A stretch of 64,000 nucleotides of DNA from Crotophaga sulcirostris (lineage: Eukaryota; Chordata; Aves; Cuculiformes; Crotophagidae): contig VYZB01000221.1 in the NCBI GenBank assembly GCA_013397455.1, forward strand, positions 533,461 to 597,460. The letters run 5' to 3'. The notes under the pieces are model-generated. The model was given only the letters and a program-made list of their open reading frames with translations. It did no database searches and had not been told where the DNA came from. The translations under genes were made by a program, and so were the position numbers. Of this stretch, positions 24,691-36,929 are shown in pieces (position 1 is the first letter of the stretch; each line of letters begins with the position of its first letter).

Positions 24691-27600
24691 CCCTTACAAA
24701 GATATAGTGGCCAGTACTATGTAAATTACTCAAGGTAAGGGTCTGAAAAGTAAAAATTATTCTTAAATAAGAATAACACTGATTCTCTTGATTTAGGTAG
24801 AAATTCCTCTAGCATCACTATCCAAATTCCAATTCAATTTGCTATATTTTTAATTTCAGCTACTTACTGGAATGAAAAATGATTGAAAATTATTTCCTAT
24901 GTATAATTGGTAAAATGAAAGGAGACAAAGAGTTTACTGCTATAAAGATGGTAATGCAAGAAAAGGAAAGGACCAAATTAGAGAGCCAAAAAGTTAGGAC
25001 CCCACTGCGCTTGACAATAAGGGCTCATATGCCCTTCCCAAGCCTTTTAGGAGTCACAGATTTGCAAACATAATTCTAGAGGGGGGAAAGAGAAGAAAAA
25101 AAAAAAAAGGAAAAAAGCACCCAAATTACAAAACCACAGAGGAAATACACTTTCAGAGCTTGGCACTGTCAGTAGCCCATCCTGGTTGTCCAGTGCATTT
25201 CAGCTTAGGTATAGAGAGAAATAATTGTGCTCAGACCTGACTTTAGTCACTTCATTGACTCAGACTCCTTTCTCTTAGCAGGCACAAGCAATACTTCTTC
25301 CTATAAGCGCATTATTTTTCTCTCTTTATCTGTGAGGCTTAGACTAGCTTGCAGCCATCCTTATTTTACTGTGCTGAGTGCAAGCCACTTGTGACAGAGA
25401 CTGTATCTTTTAGACTGCACAGTGTCACACTTCCATGTTTATTTGCTGAATATAAATGTAAAGATCTTTCTTTAACTAGCCACACATGCTATAATCCTGT
25501 CCCAAAGTAAGAGGTACAATTTAAAAGGCTAATTTACACTTCCCGCCAAGTTAAAATCGTTTAAATATTTTTAAAACACCTCTGCTAAGCACCTTTTTCT
25601 AAAATACAAAATAAAATCCTTAGTTTTCAAAGCTTCTCATTAACTCACAGCTCCTTAGAGCACTGAAAGGGTTGGATGGCCTTAGAGGACTGCACTCAAA
25701 TATTTTATGCATTCATAAGCTTTTTATTGTTTTCATGTTTATGGGAGATAACGAAAACTGATCTTTAAATATCCTCCTCAGATGACTGGAAAGTGTTTCA
25801 GTGCAAATAGCAAGCCATTGACCAGCTGACAGTGTAATACTGTGTATACTGCTGTTGTCCCAACAGTTCAACTGGCTCATTAAGATATTGTTTTAGATAA
25901 TGGTCTGAACAAGCAATAGTATTAGCACTGATGTCTTGTGTCACTCCCAAATATGGAATACTCTTTTGTTAGCTTGACCCTTGTGATCTTGTATTCCTAC
26001 CATCTAACGGACCAAGTTTTATGCTACAGTAAATCAGTTTACCTCCAGAAATGCAGAAAGGTATTTGTCATATAAAACCATTGAGGATCTTTGCTGCTTA
26101 TTAAACTATATATTGTATAGATATATCTGCACAGAAACTACTCAAGTCAGAGAAATGGGTGCTTTGCCCTATAATAGAATCTGGGCTAGGATCTGTAGAC
26201 TCCTTTATGCAATCCTATGAAGAAAGTTTTGTGGTGATCTTCCCAGAGAGAGAAAAGTCTATGCAATGGAAGAATTCCCCAGAGAAGAGTGAAAAAGCTT
26301 TGCAAAACAATTCCCTATGTAGTGCTCAACAAATCCCAAATGAAATGTTTAACTTAAAAATAGGAGAGATTCTCTAAAAAAAAGCTCTTCTCAGGAAAAT
26401 GAGATTGGTACAGCAGGATGATTTTGGTACTGTTTCTGTATCAACCAAGCTCTCAAATAGTTATTGCTTTCCTATACACAGTCTTATCTTCTATTTTCCT
26501 GTAATAAGTAATTTAGTTTCCTTATTAGCCGCAATTTATGTGTTACCTGCAGGTTGCACACACCCAACCTAGCTACATTGATGAAATTTCTCATTTTCCC
26601 CAGCATCATGATCTGTTTGTCACCCTGCACTTATCATTATAAATGTCTCAGAGTTATCAAGGAAGCCAAGAATACTTCCTCTCCTGTGCCACCGATGCCT
26701 ACCAACAGAGATGATACTGCATATTCCATAAATGCATCCATTCTGTCACATTCAACTGTGACTGTATTCCTGGCAGAAAAGTCAGGATAAGAAAAGAACA
26801 GGTAAAAAGTGTGTTTTCCAATGTGTTTCTGTTTCCTTGGTTGTTCTTCCTTGCTGTTATCACCGTTGTCCACTCACCATTCTGCGATTTGATTTGCTCT
26901 GTCAACCAAGGGTTACCACGAGTTCTGCAGAGTCTTGTTCATGCTGTACATTTCCTTTTGCTTGTCATTCACTTTGACTCTGTTTCTCTACATATCTCAC
27001 TTATATCTTTTTCTTCATCCTCCTCATCCTCTCTATAGGTTGTTCTCAGCTCAGTTCCATTGACCTCCTTGCTGCTTCTCATTTTCTGCATTTAAAACTA
27101 ACCATGTTTCATTGATAAATATCTTACAGTCATTTATCCTCCTGAGGACCTCTGTTCCTCTTCCCAGCTCCTCCACATTCAAATTAAGATTCTTAATTGT
27201 TAAACATCCATCACGTATATCGTCCTCTCTGGGTCTCTCATTGTTTGCAGCTGAATGCAAACCACATCTCCAGCTACTGATGGCAGTAATATACTAATTT
27301 CAGAATGTCCTGTTTTTCATACAAAAGTGGACACAAAAATAAACTGATGGACACTTCCTTCTAGCATGATATGACAGTTTTATAGAAAATCATGCAAGAA
27401 AAGAAAGCCATATGAGTCTGATGATGATAACGAATTTGGAATGAGTGGCACAATAAGTAGAAAGCAAGATACACTTGTCCATTTGCCAATGATGTTCTTT
27501 GTTGGGTGCACAATCCATTTTAAGTATGATCAGGTTAGTACTTAGATACAGAAAGGGCCTTTCCATAAAGCTCCATAATGAATGAAACAATGTAGGTTTT

Positions 27601-28589
27601 TAATTCCGTGCACCTATATAAGCAACTCATAACCAACTACACTCCCTATGAAACCGTATTGAGAGAAAACTTGGTAATCATGACCGGGTTCAACAGAGGA
27701 AAGTTCAATAATATTTGTGTACATTTTCTATTATCTGATATATCTGAATTTTTGAATGTCTGAAGTTGGACAAGCATCTTTTTTCTCCTAACGTGCTGTG
27801 CTGACATAAATCATCACTTCTAGGGATAGCTTTTTTATATATGACAATGCTGAGATTCTTTGACAAGCTTTATGCAATAGAAGCTTTTCTCCTTACCTTC
27901 CTGTAAGACTTCATGGTGTCACAGCAGTGTGTGAAGATGTTTTGTTAAGATATATGTGATAATAAGAGGAATTTCTGGGTTCTGTTCACACCTACCTGGA
28001 ATACAGAATTGGCTTTACTGTTACTGTTTTCAAAGATGGTGTTCCAACATTCCCTGTTGGTTGGAACACGGAACCATTAACATGACTGGGTCTACTGTGA
28101 CCTAGGAAAATCTACATCTGGCTAGTAACTTTACTACCCTTTCACAGCAGCTTACAGAATCAGCCTAGGAGGGAATACCTCTTCCGTGAAATTTTCCACC
28201 TCAAACCTAAGACAATTCTTGAAGTAATTTTACAATTCATATATATTTTACTACTGATTTGTGTATGGTGTATTAATATTTTCCTACTCCATGTTTTTCT
28301 TTAGTTTGATCTGTCATATTTTTATCAAGAATCTAAAGACTTGCTCCTACTACGTACTGCAAGTTGTTCTTTCAGATTGGTACTGAGTCACATTTGCTGA
28401 TGGCCCAGAGCTAATGCTGCTTATGAGCACTGCATATTGGTATTGTGTTGAGAGGCCTCAGTAAGAGTTAAGGCAGTTATGATGTAAAACTGATGGTAAC
28501 TGGTAACCCCTATCCACATAAGAGGGGTTTAGCAGAGGAGAAAAGAGATGGGGCTTCCAGAATAAAAAAAACAAGTTTTACCATCTAAA
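24691..28589. other. Stretch between two ancient LINE fragments, no gene
   Basis: No recognised element. A polypurine tract lies at 25081-25117. A pyrimidine-rich run ending CTATAG at 27039 looks like a splice acceptor without a partner. The - strand frame 27051-27260 is acidic and polar and protein-like in composition, but I cannot place it. Confidence 0.45.
25081..25117 (+). repeat. Polypurine / poly(A) tract
   Basis: Six G, then a GAAAGAGAAG run, then 13 A, then GG and six A. It is low complexity with no recognised retroposon body upstream. Confidence 0.75.
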
Positions 28590-28900
28590 ATAGTTGGCAA
28601 CAGAGATGAACAAGAATTCTTCTCAGCATTTGCCTTCTCATCTAGATTATTCATAGCTGTACTGAACAATTCTGGTTCTAGTTCTGATCTCTGAAGTACC
28701 ACTAATGAATAGCCTCATTCCACTAAGAACTGAAAATTTATTCCTGCTCTTGCCTTCCCATTTTGAAAGCAATTTTTAATCCACAGCAGTATTGTATTTC
28801 TAACCCTGTGGTTATCAAGTTTCTTAACTGACTCTTATGAGGTACTTTATCCAAAGGCTTTTGAGAATCAAATGTCAATTTGTTTTACTTGTTCAAATTT
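28590..28900 (-). mobile_element. Ancient CR1/L3-type LINE fragment, reverse transcriptase region
   Basis: Read on the - strand from about 28894 downward, several short stretches in shifted frames recall the reverse transcriptase of CR1/L2-like LINEs: 'FSKAF' followed, after a frameshift, by 'KVPHKS'-like codons (28830-28870), then a piece matching the segment around the 'GVPQGSVLGPLLF' motif (about 28650-28710, decayed here), then 'NNLDE' (about 28640). Stops and frameshifts are numerous. The catalytic YADD box is not visible. It has the same orientation as the fragment at 24240-24690 and lies on the side expected for the upstream part of the same element, but 3.9 kb separates them. Confidence 0.7.
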
Positions 28901-29747
28901 TAAGAGAGTGTTTAGAATGTGTAATGTTTTTATTACAATTTAGAAGGTTTCATTATGTTGCAGGCAAACTGAACTGCCTTAAAGGGAGATTTTTTTTAAA
29001 AATTAAAATTATGTAATTACTATTAATTATTTATATTTATTCTGGCATATTACATCGAGGGAATGCCCTTTATCCCTTCAACACATTTCTCATTCTCTGA
29101 TATTTGCCTAGGACTAAATCATGAAACATTGCCAGAAGTAACTGAAATGGTGGTGAGAAGTGACATAACTCAGCCACTGACAGTGTCAAGTTTTTGGTCT
29201 ACCAGCACCTAGGAAATATACTGATAGACAAGACTGACATGGCAGATAGTACTGGGTTATCTGCAGCCTTTGAAACAGAGGTTATCCAGTTTATACTGCT
29301 AGAATTTGATATCTTATCCAAAGAATGGAAATTTATATTAGTAGAGTCACTCTAGAACAATGAAGCTGTTGACCTGAAGAATAAGGACAAACTGTTGTGG
29401 AAAATAATTTTCTTTCTGTAGTATTTATTTCTATAGTAATTTCTTCCCTATGCAACTTGTCCAACAAAAGAACCGAGGAGCATTTAAACAAAATAATTGG
29501 TCATGAGGGTTTTTTTAACTTTATTCTTTTTAATGAATATACTATGTTTGTTGACCTGTTGACAGAGAATGAAAAGCATTTCAGATTCATTGTTCAAAAT
29601 AAATTTGAGAGCGCTTCAGTTCAGGTAATTAAGATTCCTGGAAGAGAGAAACATTTATATTTCAAACTCTTTCAAACTGAGAGGGCTTATATACGCAGTA
29701 GTCATCCATTCTTTTTTTCGTATGAATTAGGAGTCCTGACATTCCTG

Positions 29748-29845
29748 ATAGATAGGTAGATAGATAGACAGACCAATAGATAGAGACAGAGAGAAAGATA
29801 CATAAAGAGAAAGATAAATAGGTGGATGAATGCCTGGATGGATTG
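29748..29845. repeat. Degenerate GATA-type microsatellite
   Basis: Repeated GATA units (29748-29770 and 29776-29782) decay into GACA, GAGA and AAGATA variants and then GGTGGATGAATG-type units up to about 29845. This is tetranucleotide slippage followed by mutation. Repeat number is likely to vary between individuals in the purest part only. Confidence 0.85.
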
Positions 29846-29860
29846 GCTTGACTTCTTAAC

Positions 29861-30037
29861 TTCTGTTGTTTCTTTCTTTCTCTGTCCCTATATTTATCTC
29901 TCTCTTCTCACTCCTTTTTTCTTTCACTGTTTCTCTCTTTTATTCCTTACTTTTGTCCCACTGTTTCTCGTTTTCCTTCCTTCTCTCTGGGTCTTTCTCT
30001 TTTATTTTTCATTCTCCTTTCCCTTCTTTCCTCCTTC
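29861..30037 (+). repeat. Long polypyrimidine tract
   Basis: About 175 bases are almost entirely C and T on the + strand (interrupted by occasional G or A), made of TTTC, TCTC and TTCC units. The open frame across it (29826-30143) translates to a Phe/Ser/Leu-rich low-complexity string, a composition artefact rather than a gene. A second, shorter pyrimidine-rich patch lies at 30164-30214. Confidence 0.85.
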
Positions 30038-30299
30038 AAAGAAAGTGTACTTGAGGTTCTTATATTCCAAATTCAAAATATTAAAACCCCCAAATGCTAT
30101 TTCAAAGAAAGTTTTGGAAGAAGTCTTTTTCACTGTGCTTTAAGATCTGGAATTTACAGTGAAATCTCCTCCTCACTACCCTTTCCCCCACCTCCTCGTA
30201 ATTTTCCCCCTTTCATACCATTCTGCTATTCTGGGAGGAGATATTTCATAAAACCTGGAGTAGTACGTTAAATTCTGGATTCCTCAGCACAGGCAGGAT

Positions 30300-30769
30300 A
30301 TTGTTCTATTAAAGCGAGTCCAGAGGAAGGCCAAGAAGATGATCAGAGGGTTGGAGCACCTCCCTATGAGGACAGACCGAGAGAGTCGGGCTTGTTCAAC
30401 CTGGAGAAGAGAAGGCTCCAGGGACACCTTACAGTAACTTTCCACTACTTAAAGAGGGCCTAGAGGAAATCTGTGGAGGGGCTCTTTATGAGGGAGTGCA
30501 GTGATAAGACAAGGGGTAACAGTTCTAGGATGAAAGAGAGGAGATTTGGTTAGATATTAAGAAGAAATTTCTTACTGTGAGGTTGCTGAGGCACAGGTTA
30601 CCCAGAGAAGTCATGGATGCACCATTCTTGGAGGTGTTCAAGATCAGGTTGGATGAGGGTATAGGAATCCTGATCTAGTAGAAGGTGTCCCTGCCCATGG
30701 CCGAGGGTTGGAACTCAGTGATCTTTAAGGTGTCTTGCAACTTGAACTATTCTATGATCCTATGATTCA
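30300..30769 (+). mobile_element. CR1 LINE, 5'-truncated 3' end
   Basis: About 470 bases of CR1 in + orientation. The sequence starts in the region that in intact elements reads 'gtccagaggagggccacaaagatgat' (similar here from 30318), passes the 'cctggagaagagaaggctcc' block at about 30401-30420, the 'gacaaggggtaac' block at about 30509, the 'agaagaaatttctta' block at about 30560, and ends with 'tctatgatcctatgat' at 30750-30766, the CR1 tail. Several frameshifts and stops break the coding frame, so only a fossil of the ORF2 C-terminus remains. It follows a long polypyrimidine tract, which does not appear to be part of the element. Confidence 0.95.
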
Positions 30770-31514
30770 TGTTAAATATTAGAAATACTTCACTTATTCA
30801 CTTAACACTCATATTTTCACTTGCTGAAGTTTCCCAGTGGCTTGAAAAACTAGAGTTAATTGTGTGGTAAGATGTAATTTACGTTAAGATATAACATTCT
30901 TGAGACGTGTTTAAAGGTATTTAATATTAAAATACTTCAGTAGACCACACAAGAATTTCCAAAATTCTAAAAACAGCAATTAAGCTTCTCATTATTTAGA
31001 TGCTTTTGAAAATACTGACCCATGGTTTTAATTAAAGCATCAGAACCATCATAGGCTTTTGAACATCTACTTGGGTTATTCCTTTTCTCCTCTACTCTTT
31101 TTTCTAGATCAGGTTAGCACTACACAATAACTATCTACTATGCAAGTTCCTCTTCTACCATAACATATACCTCTGTAGCATAGTATGGATTTTGAAGTAT
31201 ATAAAAATAAAAACTTTTTAAATAAAGCAGGTTGTCAGTTCTGGTTTTAGTATAACTATGCGATAGAAGTCTGCCCTCCTTAAGTACAAGATCTGTACAC
31301 TTGAATTCTCAGAAACTTTTTACTATTATGTTAAAAGTACTTAATGGATGACAAGAAATGAATTTTGATTTGAGATATTGTTTCTTATTTACATGATATG
31401 CTATTTATGTCACAATAGTGCTGGGTCTTTTTTTGCTTGATCATTATGTATAAGTGCTACTCATAAGTTTATGCCCTAAAAATGCAAAACAGGACAAATC
31501 GTAAGAGGTGGAAG

Positions 31515-31660
31515 AATCATCATCCCTGTTTCACTAAAAATAGAGTCCTTGGACACCTTCAACAGCTTCCAAAGGTCAAGCAGAGGAAATCATGCTAGGC
31601 ACTGAACTCAGGTCTGTGCTGCTGGTTATGCTTTATTAGTTAGTAGTCGTTCCCTCATTA
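31515..31660 (-). mobile_element. MIR-like tRNA-derived SINE remnant
   Basis: On the + strand the order is that of a reversed MIR-type SINE: 'atcatcatccctgtttcac' (31516-31534; MIR has 'attatccccattttacag'), then 'aaaggtcaagcagag' (31571-31585; MIR 'caaggtcacacagc'), then 'actgaactcaggtctg' (31601-31616; MIR 'cgaacccaggtctg', the tRNA B-box region), then 'gttatgctttattagttag' near 31625. Substitutions and small gaps are many, as expected for an element shared by all amniotes. It is not functional. Confidence 0.5.
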
Positions 31661-31701
31661 CTCCCTGGATTTTGTCACAGGGTGAAAACGACCATAAATA
31701 T

Positions 31702-31711
31702 CTATAAATAG
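31702..31711. promoter_or_regulatory. MEF2-type site
   Basis: CTATAAATAG exactly fits the MEF2 consensus YTAWWWWTAR. It lies just beyond the MIR-like remnant in a modestly complex stretch (31660-31830) that also holds a TTTGCATGACAAAT octamer-like sequence. One ten-base match is expected by chance in AT-rich DNA at low frequency, so function is uncertain. Confidence 0.25.
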
Positions 31712-33034
31712 AGCACAACACCAAAGAATTATTTAGCAAATATAGCCCTCTCAGTCTGAACAACTTTGACGTTTGACCTGTTCGAGGCCTGGCTGATTAA
31801 TATGCTTCTTTTGCATGACAAATAACTTTTCTAAGATAAAATGGGAAATAATTTTAAGATGACTTATGCTCAGAGTCTCTTGACCAGGCACCAGAATTCC
31901 TTTGTTGCCTTTGCTAGATATATATACTCATTTCACACCCATGAAGCACTGAGGAGCCCATTGGTTTCTGTGAGAGCCGCATACCCCAGCATTCGGCTTA
32001 GGAGAAGGACCTGAGTTCCCATCTGAATGTGTACCCATGCTTGGCTCTTTTGATTTGAAAAGGCCTTACAGTGCCTGTTATTGGACAAATTGCTTCAGAA
32101 TCAGGGAGCATAGGACTCCGTAATTCGGAGTGTGAAGTACCTTCCAGTATTGTAGGAATAATGCCTTTAGAAAGAGCTAAACAGGGATTCTGCACCTGAC
32201 ACAGAGTCACAAAGCCCGAGTGAAAATTCTCTCTTACATAAAAGGCTGTAAATAAACCAGTTCCAAGCTAGGGATTGTGACTTCATTATTATGTTCAGGA
32301 GCTTAACAAAAATTCTGTTGCTTTTATTAATATATAGTGTGAGCCAGAATGAAAGCACCACTACGCAGTGCAGGTTTCATCCAGGAGATTCTGGGGCCGG
32401 CTGTCTTGGGTAATGCTCTGAAATTTTGAAATTGTCTCTGTGAATCTGCATCCCATTTACAAAAATGACTGAAGGCACACAGACATTTAGCATACACTGA
32501 TTTTCAGGGAAAAGAGACTTGCTCTGAATAAACCAGAGGAGAAAACCTTACAGGAACATGGGGAACAATCACCTGTCATCTTAGAACAGGGCATGTAATA
32601 AACCATCTGCTTCAAACCCTCTGTCACTCCCCCCAAGTTTAAATTCAAAGGGAAAATATAACAATGTTATTCCTTTTTGCTGCATAAAGACTTCTTTCTA
32701 CTCATTACAAAAATAAGAAAAGATGGTTATTACGTGTATTACTTTGGCAATTTTAGCCTATACTTTCAATTTTTTCTTCCATATCTAGAGGGCTATTGTA
32801 TGTCCAGTGGTTTCAACGTATGTGCCACTTAACATATAATGAAAGAAACATACATCGTGCCAAAATAATTTAGTTTTTATTACAACTTTTTCCTTCCAAT
32901 TTTCTGCTTATAATGAGTGCATAAAAAACCCCTTGTCACCCTATTGTTTTTAGTCTAAAAGCCACTTTATTCTTAATAAAAGGAATAATAAGTGCCAGTT
33001 GTAAAATTCTCTGTCAATCAATCCAGCACTTACA

Positions 33035-33080
33035 ATTGTGTAACACCTTTCTTTAGGACCTCTTAGAGTGCTTTAGAAAA
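33035..33080. repeat. Short ancient repeat-like fragment
   Basis: The run 'aacacctttctttaggacct' (33042-33061) followed by 'cttagagtgcttta' resembles a motif common in reptile and bird repeats ('gcacctttcatccgaggatctcaaagcgctttac'). Only about 45 bases are recognisable, and the family cannot be named with confidence. Confidence 0.3.
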
Positions 33081-34596
33081 GAAAAAAACAAATAAAATAA
33101 AATTACAATTACATTTCAATGCAGAATTAAACTAATCAGTTTTAGATCACTTGAATTTTGTTACTAAAGGTTGAAAAGAGACAATGGACCTCTGAACACC
33201 CTGCAAGTAGCTGAAAGCAGCAGTAGCCTTGTCCATGCTGATCTTTGAATGAGCTCTTTCAGAAGATCCTCATTAAAAGCAGCCTGAATTGTAGCAGAAA
33301 ACATCTTCTTTTGCCCTGATTCCCCATAGCGGATATTTTTTATCTTACATTTTATCCATTTTCCTGTTTTTCTGCTACATATTGTTCCCTCTGTGTGCAC
33401 TGGTGGTGGTGGGAGAATTATTTCTTGAGATAAAGAGGTAAAATTTAGATCCTTCAATAAATTCCATATTCAGGTTAATTGGAATGGGTGAGGAGTGAAA
33501 ACTATGTGGGATGAAAGCTCAGTATGTTGGGACTAATGCTTAGCTTATGTACTATGGATATTTAATTTAGGTTTTGAGATGGCTGTGGTTTATAAACTCA
33601 GGAAAACAAAAAATGATTCAGAATAGGAATTATCCAGTGATCAAAAATGCTGGGTCCCTTTACAGTCACTATTTAAACATGTTTGAGACACCTACGTTAG
33701 ATACTCATAGGAAGTGTTCCAATGTCTTTTCAAAAGGGTCAGTGCAGCTGGTTTTCTTACTGTCCACACTGTGGGTTCTTGGAAAGGCACGTCAGTGGTT
33801 CATGATGTGGTCAGCCTTTCTTTGCAGTTATTTTTGGTAGCTGAAGCCTCATTACGGGGAGAGCATAATCCACGGTTTTATGTAACTATTAGTTAAAGGT
33901 GACGGGAAGGTGACTAAATATAGTCATAGAAGTGACAAAACTACTGTGGTTTTTTTTGCTTTATTTCGGTTTTGCTAGCAGACAAAACAACTCCTTGAGA
34001 TGTACTGCTTTCTTCTCAAAGGGCTCTTCCAGATTATAAAGAAGGAGCAATCATCTCAATTTAATAGTTAGAGACCTTGTGTAACAGATTATACCCATTT
34101 TCTTTCTCATGCCTTAAAGTTCAGCTAGTCTGAGTGGAATTTTTCAGCACTTTTTCAATGAAACATATAAAACTATGTTGATAGGAAGGCTTTTAAATCT
34201 CGTGTGCTGTTGAAACAGAAGGAAGCCATCTAGTCAAATCCCATGAGCCAGCCCATGCAATTCCTGTTGCATTCCTTTCTGACCTCCATTGTTCAAAATG
34301 ACACAAGTATTCTTTAGGTCCTGTGTAGAATTTGCCAGCCTCATAAGAACATCTTAAAACACCTCAAACAGCATCTGATCTTTATATTTACGCAATGGAA
34401 TGGTGTCATTGACTGATGGGAGTTTCCACCTGTAGATATCTACATAAAATACCTCTGTTTAGGTATCTTCATGCTACCTTGGGAACTTAATTCTTTTGCA
34501 TAAGCAGAGATGTCTAGTATCATTTAAGCATTCTTCGCATGTCTGAGACATCCAGAGAGGGCTTGTGTATGTGACATGGTGTATCTACGCCCTTCT

Positions 34597-34614
34597 GGGG
34601 CCAGCTGGTGGCAA
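34597..34614 (-). promoter_or_regulatory. CTCF-like site
   Basis: On the - strand the sequence reads TTGCCACCAGCTGGCCCC, which fits the CTCF core CCACYAGRKGGCGC except for a C at one of the central purine positions and a C in place of the last G. A single site in a desert may mark a loop anchor. The flanks show no other clear signal. Confidence 0.35.
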
Positions 34615-35709
34615 TCAAGCATGTTACCTTAGGCATTTTCAGATGGCACTAGAGGCCTATATTTATGCAACTGAAAGAAGTCCAACAACTCTGTTGATTA
34701 TGATAGCAACCTAGAAGCCTGACTTCCATGTTGTATGCACTGAACAATGAGTTGGGTGTCCTAATCTCATAAAGAACAAGACACCCAGAAGCAAAGATGT
34801 ACTATCAGGGAGAGAGGGCAGCGTACTCGAGGTATGGCCAGGCACATCGTTCTTAGCCCTGGGATGTGACCCCTGTGTTGCTGACAGGGCTACCTTCAAC
34901 AGCTTCTCCTCTCCTCAGCTGCACAATCTCATTCCCACGTCATAACCTCTTCTATGCCAGCACAAAAAAAAGATGTGGAGCTCTGAAGTAAATCAGAAGG
35001 GGAACTGATCCATTTCTGGTGGGTCATTTTTCACTGGGTCCAGGTCCCAGACTGTTCACCACGCAGCTGTACAAACAGTGGTGCCAGCACAGGGAAGGGG
35101 AGGAGGGAGAGAATGAGTGGTGGACAGCAGGAACCAAGTCTAAGCAGGCTTAAGCAGCCCTGCCGTCACATGTGTAACCGCAACCTCAGTGGCTGTCAGA
35201 TCGTGCCTCTGTTCTAAATGATTTCCTTTTGAAATTTTCCTTTTGCTTGTTTACCTACTGAGGCAGATCAGTCACTTGGCACCTGTGTTTGCTTCCTGCA
35301 TTTCTGCTTCTGTTTTTTCTCACGGTCAGTGACTGAGTGGTACCATTACACTGGCAGCAATAAAAAATTGTCATTGGAATTCCCCGAAAAAAGAGCCAAT
35401 GTGGTGCATGTTGAGGGTTTGCTGCTATTGTTCTTTACTATAATTTCTTTCTTTCAGACAGTTAATGCTTAAGGTAACTGTTGCATGGTGAATGTACAGT
35501 CTCCACTTTGTAAGGTTTCAGCATGGGGGTGAAATCAACTTCTGTCTTTCATGTAAGTGGTCTCATTGTGTCATCAGTTCATTTTCATTATTTCCTTTGG
35601 CTTCTAGAAGTTATTAATTGTCCATACAGACATAGTTAGCCTGTAGGAAGCTGCAAATTAATTTATGACTCATTGCAACAGAGCTCTTGAAAACATATAC
35701 AAGACCCAC

Positions 35710-35775
35710 AGGGCAGGATTCAATGAGATTTAAACACATGCTTAATAGTAAGAGTCCACTTAATTCCTTTGTAAA
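35710..35775. mobile_element. Possible MITE-like fragment
   Basis: The order 'gggcaggattcaatgag' (35711-35727), 'taaacacatgcttaatagta' and 'agagtccacttaattcc' resembles one arm of the same class of sauropsid palindromic element ('gcaggat...', 'aagcacatgcttaact', 'gtgagtagtccc'). The similarity is over about 65 bases and is weak. Confidence 0.3.
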
Positions 35776-36170
35776 TAGGATGTTAGTGAAAAACTTTGAT
35801 GTCCACTGTTTATTCATCACCAGTTCATCAAAATTTTAATTCCTTCAGACCTTGCCTATAAAAAATATGATATGAAAACCTGCCTCAAAACTTAATGAAC
35901 TACAGCCAATTAGGAAGCAAAATTTCCCACAGAAATATTGTCTATTTTTAAAGTAGGGAAATTAAGTGATTTACAATCGCTTTGACCAGAAAAAGGTTAA
36001 AAGTCCACTCTTTAAGAACAGTTTTTTAAGATTGCAACATTCTTCTAAATTAATATTTTCTATTCAAAAAATGTTTTAGACCTGTCAATGTACACATCTT
36101 AAAAGTGTTCAGTGTGCAAGCTAATAGCCTGCCAATGTTTAAATAATGAATTTCTCTCCTTTATGTGCAG

Positions 36171-36242
36171 CAGTCTTCAGATTTGGCTCTGTATTAAACA
36201 AAGAAGGTGAAAGCTGGTGAGAAAAACCAGCCAGTGGAAAAG
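36171..36242 (+). ncRNA. Candidate noncoding exon
   Basis: A 72-base segment lies between a strong acceptor (TTTCTCTCCTTTATGTGCAG, ending 36170) and a near-consensus donor (AAAAG then GTAAGTAA at 36243). The acceptor is of the NAGNAG type (CAGCAG), so a 3-base alternative start at 36174 is possible. All three frames contain a stop, so it would be part of a long noncoding RNA or an untranslated exon. The next plausible acceptor downstream on the same strand is TTCTTCTTTTTACAG at 37995-38009. No transcript evidence is available here. Confidence 0.35.
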
Positions 36243-36929
36243 GTAAGTAACAACTTGGAAAAGAAAAGAAAAAATATATGTGATACATATATTAAAAAAA
36301 CTCAAACTCCAAACTCTAGGATACTTATTACAACAAAGAGCCAACATAATAATTTAAAGGCGCATCTACACTGTTTTTAACATAGAGATGTAAAAGATTG
36401 TTTTCTTTAAAAAAATACTATATCATATTTGTAATTCTATACAACTTCACAGCATTAAGTAAAATTTTTGAAACTTAAACATGCCATTTTTATTAATGGT
36501 CCATTTTAAAACCACCAAACATTTGGATGTCAATTACTAAAACAAGGTTTAATGCTGTCAAAAAGCATTATTGCTAAAACCAGTCATCTTCTTGCTGTTT
36601 TCATCTGCAAAGCATTACAGTTTATAAAACAATTTTAACTTGGAATACGTAAGTCTCTGTATGAAGGCTTCCATATGTTAAAAATTTTATTTATGTGTTT
36701 GATTTTAAATTGCTTTGAAAAACAGACAGTTGAGGTTTATAGAAAGGAATCTTTCTTTTAGGAAATAAATGTCTCAAAAGTACAGGGCACCAGCAGTAAA
36801 AACATTCTTACCACAAATCAGAAACACATTGAGAAGTGTTTGTTGAGTATACCTTCTGAAACCAGAATTTGTTTCTATTTGCTGGAAAATTGAAAAATAT
36901 GTTGTATCTTGGCATACTTGTTTGGCCCT

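Noticed and set aside
29397..29759. 120-codon + strand frame
   Set aside because: No family resemblance, runs into the GATA repeat, and has no gene context.
29826..30143. 105-codon + strand frame, Phe/Ser/Leu-rich
   Set aside because: It is the translation of the polypyrimidine tract.
34217..34262. Similarity to an old CR1 3' end ('catctagtcaaatccc')
   Set aside because: Only about 20 bases match and there is no tail or neighbouring block.
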